Assembly: GCF_000275845.1 (NCBI RefSeq)
Contig: NW_006766884.1
Coordinates: forward strand, 671,674-735,673
Length of the DNA: 64,000 bases
Reading direction: 5' to 3'
Origin: Dichomitus squalens LYAD-421 SS1
Taxonomy: Eukaryota; Basidiomycota; Agaricomycetes; Polyporales; Polyporaceae
This document shows positions 10,902 to 24,091 of the stretch, in pieces (position 1 is the stretch's first letter; every line of letters begins with the position of its first letter). Below the pieces are notes generated by a model. It was not told the origin of the DNA. It made no database searches and was given only the letters and a program-made list of their open reading frames with translations. The position numbers and the translations under genes are program-made.

Positions 10902-12096
10902 ATGAGCGGATGTGAGCTGCCGTGCTGATCTAAAGCCGTTGATTGTTAGTTGCTGAATCTCTGCTACCAGACGATAACAACCCATTCTACGGTGGCGGGG
11001 GAGGCTACATGTCACAAAATTCACAATTTGGGAGTGGAGGTGGGAGTCCAGGAGGAAGTGGCCGCGTGAGTGCTCCGCAAAATGCAACCTTCCGACAGCA
11101 CTAACAGGCGTCTGCGGTGCAGCGAGCTGCCTCACACTCCCTTCGTCCCGTGAGTCTGAAACAGCTGGTGGAAGCAACAATCGAGCACTCGGACGCGGAC
11201 TGGAAGATTGGGGACGTCGAAGTCGGCCAGGTGTGCCCCATCTTACTCTCCGCTGGGAGCCCCGCACCGTGACTTACTGGCGACTGCCAGGTTACGGTCG
11301 TCGCGCACGTACTATCCGTGCAGGCACAGACAACCAACTGTGTTTACCTTCTGGACGATGGGACTGCACAATTCGAAGCACGGCAATGGGTCGACGCAAA
11401 CAATGAAGAGGATGGAAGCAACCGAGTCGCGTACGCACCGTCCCCTCTCTCCCGCGCCCCTCTCAATTACTGACACGGGCGCAGCGACGGTCGTTATGTT
11501 CGCGTGTTGGGTACGCTGAAGATGTTTGGGCAGAAAAGATATATCACCGCCACGCACATCATCGAGATTCCTCCCGAACGTGTGTGCGATGAGCTTTGCT
11601 TCCACATCGCAGAGGCAGCGATGATGTCCATCATTTTCGAGCGGGGCCCAGTACGTCGTCCGTGCTCTTCTCCGCGCGCATCCACTTAATCGAGTGCAGC
11701 CGCCTCGCCCAAGCGAAGGCTCGACAACCAGCCGCGTAAACGGCGCCGCGAACCCGACGTCTGCGTATTCGGCCTCTTCCAACACCGCTGGGGCCAACTC
11801 TGCACAATACGCGGGGCTGTCCCAACTGCAACGCCAGATCGTCGAATTTCTCATCTCGCAGCCAAAAACAAACGAGGGCACACACGTTGGCGCGATTGCA
11901 AGGCACATCGCCAGCTTAAGCGGAGGTGCACCTGTGAATGCCGACAATATCAGGTGAGGCTCTCCAGGACACAAATCAGGGGACCGTACCTCTAACCACG
12001 TCTCTTGTCGCACACAGCAAGGCGTTGGATGATCTTAGCGATCAGGGCCATGTCTACACCACCGTTGATGACTCTCATTTCTGCATCTCCGAGTGA
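10902..12096 (+). CDS. RFA2: Replication protein A 32 kDa subunit (RFA2/RPA2)
   Basis: The first exon (10902-10911) encodes MSG plus one base and splices to 10971. The N terminus is glycine-rich (YDNNPFYGGGGGYMSQNSQF), as in RPA32. An OB fold follows, including SLRPVSLKQLVEATIEHSDA, VTVVAHVLSVQAQTTNCVYL, DDGTAQFEARQW and RYVRVLGTLKMFGQKRYITA. The C-terminal winged helix contains LQRQIVEFLISQPKTNEGTH and ends DDSHFCISE. The protein is the middle subunit of the single-strand DNA-binding RPA complex in replication, repair and checkpoint signalling. About eight small exons are needed. The next gene is a divergent relative in the same orientation, 230 bp away. Confidence 0.92.
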
Positions 12097-12325
12097 ATTA
12101 GCTATCGCATCCGTGTATTGTATCAGTATGTCCTTGCTATCCTGCGACCGTTTGACATGCTCTGTGTACTATGCTTTTGAAGATGCTGCAAGCGAGTTTG
12201 GTGCCGTAGCACGATCGCTGACTGGTTCGAACTTCTCTGCTGTGCATTATTTGTCATCGATAATAGGCTTCTTTCTGAGACACGAGTCTGCAGCACACCG
12301 CGCTCCTTTGTTACTCAACACCGCC

Positions 12326-13808
12326 ATGTCCCCCACAGTCGACCAACGTGACGAAACGCTAAACAACGCGGGTGCTCAGAGCCTGGTAGGTGCTCAGTGA
12401 TGTGGTAGCGCACCTCAGTCCGCAGTCGTCTCACGGTGGTATGTCCCTCCCAGCCAAACGGTTCAAGGGAAAAGACCCGTCCGGTAACCATACGACAGCT
12501 GTTGGACGCCAAACGAGACCACAGTGAAGCACCCTTCAAGATCGACGATCACGAGATCAATCGCGTGCGTACACCGCCCTCTCGCCCGAGTCTACCGCTG
12601 TGGCGTCACTGACCGATCGTCACCATCACTTATAGATCTCGCTCGTCGCCCATGCCGTGGACGTCCATCGATACGAGTCGACAGTCGTGTACACGCTCGA
12701 GGATGGCACGAGCCTCGGGCGCATCGATGCCAGACACTACCCGACAGGCAGCAGCTTCGAAGAGCTCTCGGATTCGGACCAGGGCACATCGCAGCTGTAT
12801 GTGCATGTCCTCGGCACGCTCGACCTCAAGGTGAAGCTGGGGAGCAGGAACGTCATCCGCGTCCTGCATATGTACAGGGTGACCGATCCGAACCAGCTGT
12901 TCTTCCATATCCTCGAGGCCGCGTTTGTCACTCTGAGCCTCGAGCGTGGGCCACCGGTGAGTGGCCGTTGACTGCTTGCGCTCGACATGTAGTGGTGTTT
13001 GACGTTTGTGTGCTACAGCCTGCCGCGGCATTGAAAAGCGCGGCGCCGCGTATCCCCACGGAGCCAGCATCTCCTGTCATTCGCCGCACTGCACCGAGCG
13101 TAAGTCCACTGCCGAGGACCCCAGTCAAGGCTTCAGTACCGGCCCCTGGGCCATCCCGACGCGTCCTTACAGCTCGAACTGCGGAGCCCGGGCCTGCGAC
13201 TCCCAGCACGACCCGTCCGAGCGCCCCTTCGACCCCAACTAGTTGGACTCCAACACCACTTGCCTCTGCGAGGCGGGCTACTCCTGCAAGACAGGCCCGT
13301 CCGCCGAGTCCCCCGCCCACGCCCCCTCCAAGGTCGCCGTCGCCCGAGCCGCCCAGCTCTCCTCCGCCAGCGTCACCACAAGAACGTGTACAGAAACCCT
13401 CCAGTAAGGCGTCCCCTCTCCCGGGGCCTGCCTTGCGACTCATTGATCGTTTTCAGAGTCGAAGCGTCGGCAGCCTGGGATCAAGCAGGATCCCTACGCG
13501 GACCTAACCGTCCTGCAGCGGTCGATCATCCTCCAGCTCATGAAGGCAACGCACTCGAAGGCGGGCATGAACGTGGACGCGATCTGCCACGCGGTAGGTC
13601 ATCACTACAGCACTCAGCAGGATGTTAGGTGAGGATGTCACAGCTACAGCGGCGGGTCCGGGTGCTTCAGTCTTCGATGTGCTGACCGATGTGATCGAAT
13701 GCGCGCAGCGGGGCGATAGACGTGTTGCTGGATCTGGGACTGATCGAGAACACCATCGACGAAGCTCACTATGCCGTCAAGACCATCCAATACCCCAGGA
13801 GTCCGTAG
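12326..13808 (+). CDS. Divergent RPA32-like protein, tandem paralogue of RFA2
   Basis: Six exons (12326-12385, 12454-12564, 12636-12956, 13019-13403, 13457-13628, 13709-13808) give 382 aa with all phases consistent. After a short N terminus lacking the Gly-rich phospho-region comes an OB fold laid out exactly as in RFA2: TRPVTIRQLLDAKRDHSEAP, EINRISLVAHAVDVHRYEST, VVYTLEDGT and SQLYVHVLGTLDLKVKLGSR. A roughly 130-residue Pro/Ser/Thr-rich linker follows. The C-terminal winged-helix-like region reads ADLTVLQRSIILQLMKATHS, then VDAICHAVGHHY and DVLLDLGLIENTIDEAHYAV. Sequence identity to the neighbour is low, so the duplication is old, or both descend from an ancient RPA2 family split. A role in an alternative RPA-like complex is inference. 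Confidence 0.8.
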
Positions 13809-14074
13809 GATGATTTCGAGCCGTATTGTTACTTCCCTGGCCTCCCCGGTCAATGAGGACCGATTTCGGATTTCCCGCGACTTAGCAGCATTGTTTGACG
13901 TTTCGGGGCCATCTCACTCATGCTTTTTGACTTCGACGACCTGTAGATATGCAACGATACATGTTACGAGTGACCACTGTTGCAGTCAGGAAGCAATAGA
14001 ACTCCAGCATAAGGCGCTTCTGATGCATCCACATTTAAACGCTCCTGATAAACGATTCCATATCCCGACTGTCC

Positions 14075-15186
14075 CTACCTCGCTCCTTCCCTTGGCGTGT
14101 ATGCTAGCTGTGAGGTCAAGAATCGTGACAGATCGTGGGCGATCCAGTCGTGCATCTTTGTCGATGGGTGCAAATTGTCGACCCAGATTTCGCCGCCCGA
14201 TCGTGAGACGTCCTCTGGTCCGAACCCGTGGGCTACTGGGTCGTCGAGCACGCGCGTGAAGGTGTCCCAGGATGAGAAGAGCAACGTCGTGATGTCGCGA
14301 TGGGCGGCGGAGAACTGGACGATGCGTTCTCGCAGCGTCGAGTTCCACATTTCGTAGATGCGACGGAAGTCAGGTTGAATGCCTGAGAAGGCCACACCTA
14401 CATGGAGACGGTGAGTAAACGATTGACTCGGGCAGTAACCGGAATTGAACGTGCCGACGGGTGTTCGATGGATGGGTGGAACATCGATGAAGAGAAAATT
14501 CCGTGCGCCAGCTTGGTACAATACTTCTTGCTCGACGAAGAGTTCTTCGAGCGTCTCAGGTACAGACGGTATCTCTATCTGTCTTTGCAAGGAATGGGCT
14601 CAGCGCTTAAGAAACTCGGCCGTTGAAGGAAGGCTTACCCGCAGTCGTTGATTCCAATCCAAGTCACTAGAGAGAGCGCATGCACACATCGCCCCAGACA
14701 CCTGAGTTTACTCCTTACGAGAGAGTATTCACTTACCAAATAGTGTGTCTTGAGCGCTCCAGGGGGCCCAGGACGGCTTCTCGCCCACGCGGGGCAAGAA
14801 GTTAACCTGGACCTGCTTCCGGATGCCACCGACGGTATCGCCGCCCACGGCATAGTCGTAGACGAGGAGATGGGTGCCCGGACTGTATTCTGTGATGAGG
14901 TGGCCGACCCAGTTGGGCATGGCGGGCTCTGCCCAGGTGATGCCGGGGAATTCTATCCCAAGGGGTGCCTCGTCGGAGGGAATGGTGTCCTCTTTGTTGT
15001 AGAGGTAGCCGACATCCGAATAGGAATCGCCGCTGGAGTGTGAAAAAGGCGCTGGCATTAGAAGAGATTCTGTCGATATCCGCAGAGATCCCTACAATAT
15101 CACCAAGTGCCGTAGGCCAGCGTATCCGCGCCAGCTTGGACCAATTACATTCACTGAATCCGTGGTCATTACTAGGATGGCACCAG
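14075..15186 (-). CDS. GDSL/SGNH-family esterase, CE16-like (5' end unresolved)
   Basis: Traced exons are 15104-15186, 14737-15051, 14639-14666, 14440-14582 and 14075-14382. Block I is SSGDSYSDVGYLYN (nucleophile Ser in GDS), block III is TWIGINDCG (GxND) and block V is WVDNLHPSTKMHDW (DxxH). These are the catalytic blocks of SGNH hydrolases, and the spacing suits fungal carbohydrate esterase family 16 acetylesterases. The GxND block sits on a 28-nt exon. Between 14383 and 14439 a 57-nt, multiple-of-three insert is read as an intron. The 5' end is unclear: an in-frame ATG at 15058 lies in what looks like an intron tail, and an upstream exon with an acceptor at 15187 lacks a visible signal-peptide exon. 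Secretion is therefore likely but not shown. Confidence 0.72.
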
Positions 15187-15628
15187 CTGCGAAGGAAATC
15201 AGAGGAAAGGTCAGGTGCTATGATCCGGCTACGGAGCGTACTGCAGAGCGGGGGTTATTCTAGCAAAGTTTGTTTAGATATGGTGGAACTCAAAGCTTCA
15301 TGAGTCTCGTGGGCGGGGTTGTACACTGTACGTTCCAGGCACGGAGTTGCGGGTTTGTTCTTGGCCCAATTCGAGCGCTCCCACGCTGGGTGGATCGGCG
15401 ATCTGATCTTTCCCACTCTGCGCCCGCTCCGTCTCTCCGCGTCGTCCTCAGGCTGCGTCCTGCCCACACCGCCGTCCTCCACGATATCGCTTACGACTGT
15501 TATGGCCCTCTAGTTTGCCTCTCATTGCGCTTTTCTTGTTGTCTCTTTTGCTAATCGACGGTCTGTTGACTCCCTGATCTGCTGTAATCTCTACTCCGAC
15601 ATCCTCGGGTTTCGCACATAGCACAACG
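15187..15628. other. Intergenic region between esterase and ATG2
   Basis: This 442-bp divergent spacer must contain the ATG2 promoter and probably the missing first exon and promoter of the leftward esterase. T-rich stretches occur at 15520-15550 just upstream of the ATG2 start. No defined motif was recognised. Confidence 0.4.
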
Positions 15629-18600
15629 ATGTTTCCGTCATTCTCATGGCTCCCTTCATTGCCTTCCATCGACTTCAGTCTCCCATCAAGCATACAGAAA
15701 CGCTTCATTTCATTTGCCCTCCGACAGTCCCTAGGACATCTATTGAAGCCGGGCCAGCTCGATATCCAGCAAGTTGATTCCCAGATTGGCTCAGGTTACG
15801 TGCAGGTCCGGGACCTCGAGCTGAATAATGAGGTAAGTCGCTCCTCCACCTCGATTACACATGCGTTATACTCAGGTTATAGGCCATTAATGCGCTGATT
15901 TCTGGCCTTCCAATACGATTACACGATGGCTCCGTAGGCAAGGTCACCGCTCGCATCCCATGGCCAAATCCCCTTACCTCCTCCGTCGGCCTTTCGCTCG
16001 AGTCTCTCCATTTGACATTCTACCTTGAGCCTACTGTCTCCCCACAATCAAAGCGTCCGTTTGTCGACAATCTTGCCGAGTCGGTCGCGTCTGTTGCGGA
16101 AACCTTCATTCATGAGGAGCTCACTCCCAACGAAGAGGCTACCCTACGAGAATCTATGCATACCGAGTTCAATCCATCCTCTGCTGCGTCTGTCGAGTCA
16201 CACGACCCGTTGCCTGGCGGGCTCGATCCCTTCATGTCTGAAGAGGAAGTGCACTTCAGCGAAGCCGATCCTCCTGGTGTCTCCATATTCGCGACTCTCA
16301 TTGAACGATTGCTCGCCCGCTTTCAATTTGACGCGACTGATACCCGGATAACAATCGTCAACCCGCAGCAGGCCAGCTTCACACTTATCGTTCCAGACAT
16401 CCGATACAGCACAGATGTACCTGTCCGTGCTGCGGATACCTCGACATCTCCATCGTTGGAGGCCTGTCCAGCAGGAGAGGTGCGCAAGGTAACGGTGTCA
16501 GGTGTTACCGTGACTTCTCGTTGCTTGCGTCCAATGAGCCCTCAGCCATTGACCCCTCCGCCAGTTCTGACCCCCAAGACCGCTTCACCCACCACCCCCG
16601 TTTCGCCCGTATACGAGCGCCATCCCAGTCCACCTTACCCTGGACCCATTTTTGTTCCTCCTATAGAGACTCCTTTGTCATCTGAACTAGGCCCCGAGTC
16701 TCCGATGATCACGGTCGAGCCTCCGGTAGAGTCAGAGGCATCGCCGCCGGCTTCAGATGAATCTGACATGGACGAAGAGACGCAGATGTACATGTCGCAG
16801 TCAATCGTTGCACTCCCTCCGCGATCTGGGTCCCCGGCGAGCTCTGTGGACAGCAGCATGTATCAGAGTGCGGTGGACACTACAGAGCCCGACCCTGGGC
16901 TTGATGACATTCCGGAAGAAGAGCCTCCTCAATCGCGTAGTCCCACACCGTCAGACCGGTTTGCTCAGCCTTCTCCCTCGCCTCCCTTGCCTGGCCCAGC
17001 CCGCCCGCCGGGAAATAATGAGGCGCCTCGTTCACCCAGTGTGGAGGAGGCTCCGGCCCCGTCGCAGCCGATACCGCTGCCACCGCCGCGCCCTCTGAAG
17101 CTACGTACGATGGAGATCGAGGACGAGACTGTTCTGTCCCTGGGTTCTGAACCCATCGAGCTACGCCTCATTACTCCCCCTCCGTCCCGTCCCATCCCGC
17201 CGTCCCGTCCTGCACAGTCTGGAGCACCCTCGGGGTTCCACGACGCACATCCGCAAGGTCGCGTCAAGTCCGACGCTACTACTTTTCGTCAAGACAAAAT
17301 TCGCATTGAGCTCACGATGGGTACCATTGCATGTGCTTTCAGTGCTCGGCAAATTCGGAACATTGCGGACATCGCGGAATTATGGATGTCGCACAGCACA
17401 CCCCCTCCCGCCGAGCCCCGCCGATCTGGCGACGCATCGTTACCTCTCCCGTTCGACGACATCGAAGGGAACGTACGCATCCGTGGCCTCGTCCTCCTCC
17501 TCCTGCCAGCCTCACGGTCGTCCGCTTCGAATCCAGATGACGCGCTGACTCAGTACTTCGCTCGGCCACTAGTCGCCCCCCATCTGCAGCGAGGCTATAC
17601 TCGAGTACATGTCGAAGGCATCTCGGCGTCCTTGTCGTTGAAGCGTGCAGAACCACCCAAGAGTAGGCGCATGTCCTCCAAAGGAGATTCTCCTTCCACA
17701 GGCGCAACATTCACGATCTCAGATATCTCTGCGTTCGCTCTCCTCCCCCGGTCTGGTCCCAATGCGGAGATGACCACGTCCCCGATCCTCATCACCGATC
17801 CACTCCTCCCCTCACAGTACCCTACCACACATCTGCACCCATCCCTTGTTCTGACGACGGAGCCAAGTGCCTCGCTTCCTAGCTTTGACATAGTAGACTG
17901 GACCGATCCCGCCCAGCGGAGCACAACTGCTAAGCTGTCTCTGTGGCGTACAAAGCTGATGCAGCACACGTCTGCTGCTGCTGGTGACCGGTCTGCATCG
18001 CAGCAGCCTGATCGGGATGACTCTCCCTTCTTGTCTTCGCCTCCAAACAGTCCTCCAAGGAGAACATCAGAGCTTCCGAAGCCATTCAGTCCGCCGACCG
18101 CACGTCCAATACCTGTTATGCTGCCGTCGTCCCCTGGCAGACTTGGTCTGGCCGGCGCATTTGCCCCCCCTGGTAGGAGCATCCAGCCGCCCTCGAAGCC
18201 GTCTGCTCCTGCTCTGTCGGTCAAGTTCCGCAGTGCACCTCCTCGTCCCAAGGAGGGTCGCGCCGATGCGGAATTGCAGGTCACTTTGGCCCCACTCCAC
18301 ATCTTTTTGGATATGGGACTTATCCTGGCCCCTCGCGAGCACGGGAAGAGTGAGGTGCTTCAGTTTGTCGACGAGCTTACCGCTTCGCCGAGGACTGTGG
18401 ATGCTGAGGAAGTCGTGTCCCCCGATCCGGAGGAAGGTGTCTTCGAAGACGACTATGTGGAGGAGTATCGTCCGTCGACGCCTCGAGGACCTCGGTCGCA
18501 ACAAGATCGTGAAGCTGAGAGGGAGCGAGAACGGCGCAGGCTGGAGCAGCTCGTCTTGGAAGATCTCGACCTTGGGTATGACTATCAAGGGCAAGCCGGA

Positions 18601-21600
18601 GTTCCTCCTACCCCAACTTCCCGACGTTCAGGAGTAAGTTTCTTTGACTCTTATCTTATTTTCCGACTTATCTTTCCCGCAGCAGCCCCAGAAGAGAAAG
18701 AGGTCGAAGCCCGAGGGGCCTGCGATCTCTGTCATCCTTCCTGCCCTACGTGTGGAGATCCGCACTCCGCCTCCGCCGGACCGTTCCCCTCGTGCGGGTG
18801 CTCTCGTAGTGGACATACACGATTTGCGTCTCTGTCCCGGAGCAGCCGTCCAGCAAGATGTTGCACCGACCGCCAGGTTCGGCACTGCAGAAGATTTGTA
18901 TGGCAATGATACTTCCAGCCAGCGAAGAAGAGCGCGGGACAATGTTGTCCTGGGCGCGAGCTGGAAGCGAATCGTCGTGGCGTGCTCGGTCGTTGGAGAG
19001 TCGAAGGCTCGTGCAATCTTGTCGCTCGGTTCCCTCGCGTATAGGGAAGGCGATCAAGCACCGCAATTTGGTGTCGGTACCCCTCCCACGAGAGAATCGG
19101 GCGCTCGTAGTCTCCGGCCAGAGGTAGTCGTCAGCCAGACGACAGCTGTGTCTCAACAGGATGGTCACCAATCTGTCAACAAGACGGCCGTTTCGGTTGA
19201 CCTTCCATCAATTCATGTCGAGCTCTCCAAACCCCTCATCGACAGTCTGCAGCTGTGGGCGGACGATCTGACACAGCTAGCGGAGGCTGCATTCGCGGGG
19301 CGGCCGGGTCCAGATACTGGCACGCAACGCGGTAGTGGCGACTCGAGTCTGATCGGTAGCCGGTACTTCGCTCGAGCAAGCACAGTAGGCAGTAGTACCG
19401 AGAGCGGTAGTGCGAGTCTCGCCAACACCATCAGAGCTAAACCGGAGCAACGCAGCGAGACCGCTGTGAAGCTCGCTATCACAGAAGGTACATTAGAACG
19501 GTCTGGACAACCTCTTCAATGCTGAAATGCAGTTCCGCAGTGGCTGCAAGACTCCTGATACCAAGGGAGGAGACCGGACAAGTCATCGCCGTCCGACCCT
19601 TTGATATCACTGCCTCTGACGTCGATGTGCTCCTTGAGCTCAAGCCCGAGGGCAAGGTACGTAAATCATTCCTTCTAGCTGGTCGTGTGCGGCTTATGCT
19701 ATCCGTAGGACGAGACTGTGGCGACTATCGGTGTCATGGATTTGAATGTTCACGACCTATCGACGACCGGCCGCAACTGTTTCCTGTCGCTTACCACTCC
19801 TCGCTCTCTGGTGAGTCCGTCCCTTGAACCAGGTACGAGGCTGTTACACTCATACATCATTGTTAGATTACCACCGCACGGTCGGCCCTCAAGCTCCGCT
19901 TCACGTCTCTCGTCGTACCAGAGACCACCGCGAAGGAATCCAGAGTAAGGCTCACTGTGGACGGGATCACCTACAATTTCTACCCAGATATCGCATGGGC
20001 CACCGACCTCAGCCATTTCTTCAAGGCGCCTCCTGGGGTAGATAACATCTGCTCGTATCCAGGTCGACGACTGATTGCTGTCATTTTCACAGGCTTTCGA
20101 GTCCGTAGTCCCCAGTGAACGAACGCGCGTGAACGTGAAGGTTCATGACACATCAATACGGGTATTCGCACCGACGCACAAGGGTGCCTTACTACCGTAC
20201 ATCGGAGAGCTGGAGTTCTCAACTGTCATCGAAGGCAATTCGCCAAACATGTCAATGAACCTAGGCGTGCCGTCGTTCTCCCTGCTGTGTATCGATGACC
20301 TCTCGAGCCAGGACGGAGATGTCACACCAGCGCGTGCTTCGTCTGCTTCACATGGTGTTCCCTTCTGGAAGGTGAAGTAAGACTTCTCCCTACACTACAC
20401 ATGCAATTGACTTTGGTTGGTAGGCCGAGGGATACGCACTGATCACAGAGATCTCGAACCTTGTGCTGTCCTTCAAGCGGGATGCATCTGTGACACCTGC
20501 TGACAGCCGAGTAAGTGTTCTCCATCCCGAACTTGTTTCGACATACTCACATACACGAAAGCTGGCTATTGACCGTGGTGACCTCCGGCTACACATATGT
20601 GCTGATACGATGGGTGCCCTGGGCACTTTCATCAGTGACCTCTCCTCCGCTTTCAAGTCTCCTGACGTAGAGTGTGTATGACCTCACCGCCGAAGACGTT
20701 GAATGCCGCTGAATCATGCTATAGACCCTCTGAGCCGAAGCCGAAGCGCGAGCCTTCAAATGTCACGGAGAGGCCAACACCCGCCCGTGGGCTTCTTGGT
20801 AAGCCAGTCAAAAATTTAGTGATATACAATGATCACTCAGTCTATCGTATAGCATCTCTTGACGAGCAAGCATTTAGGCGTCTGCCAGAAGTTGGAGCTG
20901 CTCCTGATATGATCGAGGACGACTTGCCAACGAACGCAGATTACCTTGATGAACACTTTGGTGCCGCTGCGGGTCTTCGGGACTTCAGCGACGAGGAGTT
21001 CGAGGTGTCAGACCTGGAAGGCTCTTACGTTCAGTCTGCTCCTATAGGAGGTGCCAAGAGCCCATCGTCTACATTTGGTGGTGAGACCATCAGAATGCTC
21101 CGACCCGAAGGCTTGCGTATCGTTGAGAACTACTTTGAGACTCTCCCGCCTGATCCAGGCGAGGCTGCGAGGTATGTTCATGATCGCGTTGGCATAATGA
21201 CCACGTGCTGACATTGTAGAAAAGCTTGGGAGACACTGTCATGCAGGCTCGGCTACATGAGTTCAACGTCAATCTTCTCCTTTACGACGGCTACGACTGG
21301 GTTCGTACAAGGAAGATCATCGAAGAGAAGCAGAAAGAAATGCGACGCAAACTCGCAAAGATTCGCCAATTGGTGGCCAGCGGGCAAACGCCGGATCCGA
21401 GCGTTGAGGAGACGAATACCCTGTTATTCAACTCTGTCTACATTGGCTTGGACCACAATGTGGACGAGCTGGAGCCTGGGGCGCTCATCGCAGCCATCGA
21501 CGAGGAATTGAACGAAGAGTTCGAGACCAATACCCAGAGTTCTTGGCAGTCCCTCAAGCCGCAGCCGTTGGCTTCCCCGGGGAGAGGCGGCACTCATCAT

Positions 21601-23106
21601 ACCAAACCGCATCGCAAGCGTCTCCATAGGTCTAAGGGGCCCAGCATCGAGATCAAGCTCATGAATGTCGATGCGGAAGTCGACCAATATCGTCCAGAAG
21701 GTGCGCTCGTCTCTCGCACGTTCGCCACAATCAAGGACGTCGAGATCTTGGACCATATCAAGACATCGACTTGGAAGAAGTTCTTGACCAGCCTCCGCGC
21801 CGACTCGCGGGGAAATGTCCGTGAGACAGACTCGAACATGGTTCGGGTCGAGCTGCGTATGCTCCATCCTGTTCCAGGTCATCCGTCTCAGGAGGCTAGG
21901 CTTCGGGTAAGCTCAGTGTAGCAAAGCGTTGAGCACCTCGCTCATCTTTCATGGGTAGGCGAAGATTCTGCCATTGCGGCTGCATGTAGATCAAGACGCT
22001 CTTGACTTCCTGAAGCAGTTCTTCGCCTTCAAGGATCCTGATGCTGCTCCTCCAGCGAGTGTTGAGCCAGCGGATGAGATCTACTTCCGTATGTGTTGCT
22101 CCCTCTTTCACTTGCTTTTGTTCTGAAATACCAACCCGGTACAGAACAAGCCGAGGTCTTCCCTGTCGACATCAAGTTGGACTACAAACCGCGGCGGGTG
22201 GACTACCGGGCGCTACGGGAGGGTCGCACCATCGAGCTGATGAACTTCTTCCACTTCGACGGTGCCGAGATGACCTTGCGACACATTACGCTGAAAGGGG
22301 TAAGTAGTATCTATCATCTTGCTACTGGTGGCTGACATCTTGCGAAGATCACCGGGTGGCCCAGGTTCTTCGATCTGCTGAACGATCTATGGACTCCGGA
22401 TGTCAAAGCCACTCAACTAGTCGATGTGATCTCCGGTGTTTCACCCATTCGCTCTGTCGTCAACGTCGGGTCTGGAGTTGCGGACCTTGTCCTGCTACCC
22501 ATCGCTCAGTACAAGAAGGACGGGCGTGTTTACCGCGGGTTGCAGAAAGGCACGAACGCATTCATCAAGTCGACGGCCATGGAGGCTATCAAGCTTGGCG
22601 CTCGGCTCGCGACGGGAACCCAAGTCATACTGGAACAGGCCGAGACCGTCCTTGGCGGTCAGTTCAGCGATGAGGTCATGGCGGAAGCCCTTCAGGTGCC
22701 TACTCCGATTGAGCTCGATGAAGACGAGTTGGACGAGGAGACCAGGGACTTGATCAGCAAATATGCTGAACAGCCGGTGAACGTGAAGGAGGGTGTGCAG
22801 TCGGCGTACAGAAGTCTGAGGCGCAACTTCAATTCAGCGGCCCAGACCATTCTCGCAGTACCTATGGAGGTATACGAGCGCTCAGGCAATGAGGTATGCT
22901 CTGCTACAGCGGCTGCTACAACATCAGCTTACCTCCAATTCCGATTCCAGGGTGCCGTCCGCGCGGTTGTACGTGCAGTGCCTATCGCCGTACTGAAGCC
23001 CATGATTGGTGCAACAGAGGCAGTCAGCAAGACGCTGCTCGGTCTCCAGAACACGCTAGATCCGAACATTCGCCAGGAGAACGAGGCGAAATACAAGCAA
23101 CGATAG
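15629..23106 (+). CDS. ATG2: Autophagy-related protein 2 (ATG2), bridge-like lipid transfer protein
   Basis: A very large gene of about 2,100 codons with many introns. The N-terminal chorein-type region contains [20 protein letters not shown] and [19 protein letters not shown], followed by the conserved [20 protein letters not shown] and [14 protein letters not shown] long Pro/Ser-rich disordered insert occupies roughly residues 250-480. The C-terminal ATG2_CAD/ATG_C region includes [40 protein letters not shown] sequence and the final [22 protein letters not shown]2 works with ATG9 and ATG18 at the phagophore, moving phospholipids from the ER. The first intron (from 15833) was placed by the GTAAGT donor and the return of frame at GCCATTAATGCG. 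The splice near 19491-19540 also needs careful placement. The stop TAG is at 23104-23106, convergent with RLP24. Confidence 0.9.
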
Positions 23107-23310
23107 ATACGATCGCTTCCTTCACATTCGGTATATACACTTATCCATTGTACTTTTATACCGACGCTCGTAGCTTCTCGTCATACCAGCACACTCTACC
23201 GGGCACATATTCCATAGCATGCACGTGTACATTACATAGCAATACACCAGATTGACCGCAGAGCATAACGGACATGAGAAGGCGTAGACAAGACGGAGGA
23301 AGGAGGGGGC

Positions 23311-24091
23311 TCAGTCGATCTCCATGCCCATTGACCGACCCTCGCCAGCAACGAGTGCGCTCCGTGTCTTGACTGCGACCTTGATCTTCTCCTTGACCTT
23401 CTCGGCCTGGGGTGTAATGGGCTGGACAAGCTTGACGGAGGTCTTCTCGAGCTTGCGCTTTCTGTGCGCCTTGAGCTTCTCCCGCGCGACAGCCATCCTG
23501 CATCGTGCGAGTCGGCGTGGGTCCAAGATCGAGGAGATAGATGAACACACCTGTTCTTCCAGAATGCATGCTCCCGCTTCTGCTTGATCTCCGCTATCCT
23601 CTTCATCGCCTTCACCGTCGTCTCCACTAGCTCACGGTTGTAGCGTACAGGGACGTTTCTCCTCTTCTCGAACTCGATCGTCGAATCCTGGGATGTTTTG
23701 AGTCCCATGGATACGACACGAAGAATGAAGGGGAAACGTACGACTGTCATCTCTTTACCCGCAGCCTTCCGGAATGCCTTCGTCCAGCGTACCTTCCTCG
23801 GGTTACGCTTCATCCTGAGGGCAACTTTAGAACACGACATTGAGCGAAGAGTGACTAAGACTCTCACTTAAAGTTTTTGTTGCATCTACAAGTGCATGGA
23901 TGAGCTGTGTGCCAGGACAATGAGGTCGGAAGACTTACTTTGAGCTGCAAAACCGGAAGACCTTCGCGTCGTTCCGGACAAATGCGCTCCCTTGTAGACA
24001 GAGTCAGCATAACAACAGATATGTTAGATAGGAGCTTACCATGTCCTGGGTAGACGCTTTTCGAGCAGAAGTAGCACTTCTCTACACGCAT
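23311..24091 (-). CDS. RLP24: Ribosome biogenesis protein RLP24 (eL24-like)
   Basis: Starts [18 protein letters not shown] at 24091 and ends RSMGMEID at 23311, about 170 aa over six exons. The zinc-binding segment uses CxxC (YFCS) and a later Cys pair in FRFCSSKCNKNFK, then [20 protein letters not shown] and [16 protein letters not shown]. These are hallmarks of Rlp24, the assembly factor that holds the eL24 site on pre-60S particles and recruits the AAA-ATPase Drg1. The long charged C-terminal tail distinguishes it from ribosomal eL24 itself. The usual KCHKNF is KCNKNF here. A transposon-like inverted repeat begins only 70 bp upstream of the start codon, so its promoter may have been displaced or rebuilt. 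Confidence 0.9.

Noticed and set aside
12222..12240. GGTTCGAAC resembling a tRNA B box
   Set aside because: There is no flanking five-bp stem and no A box upstream.
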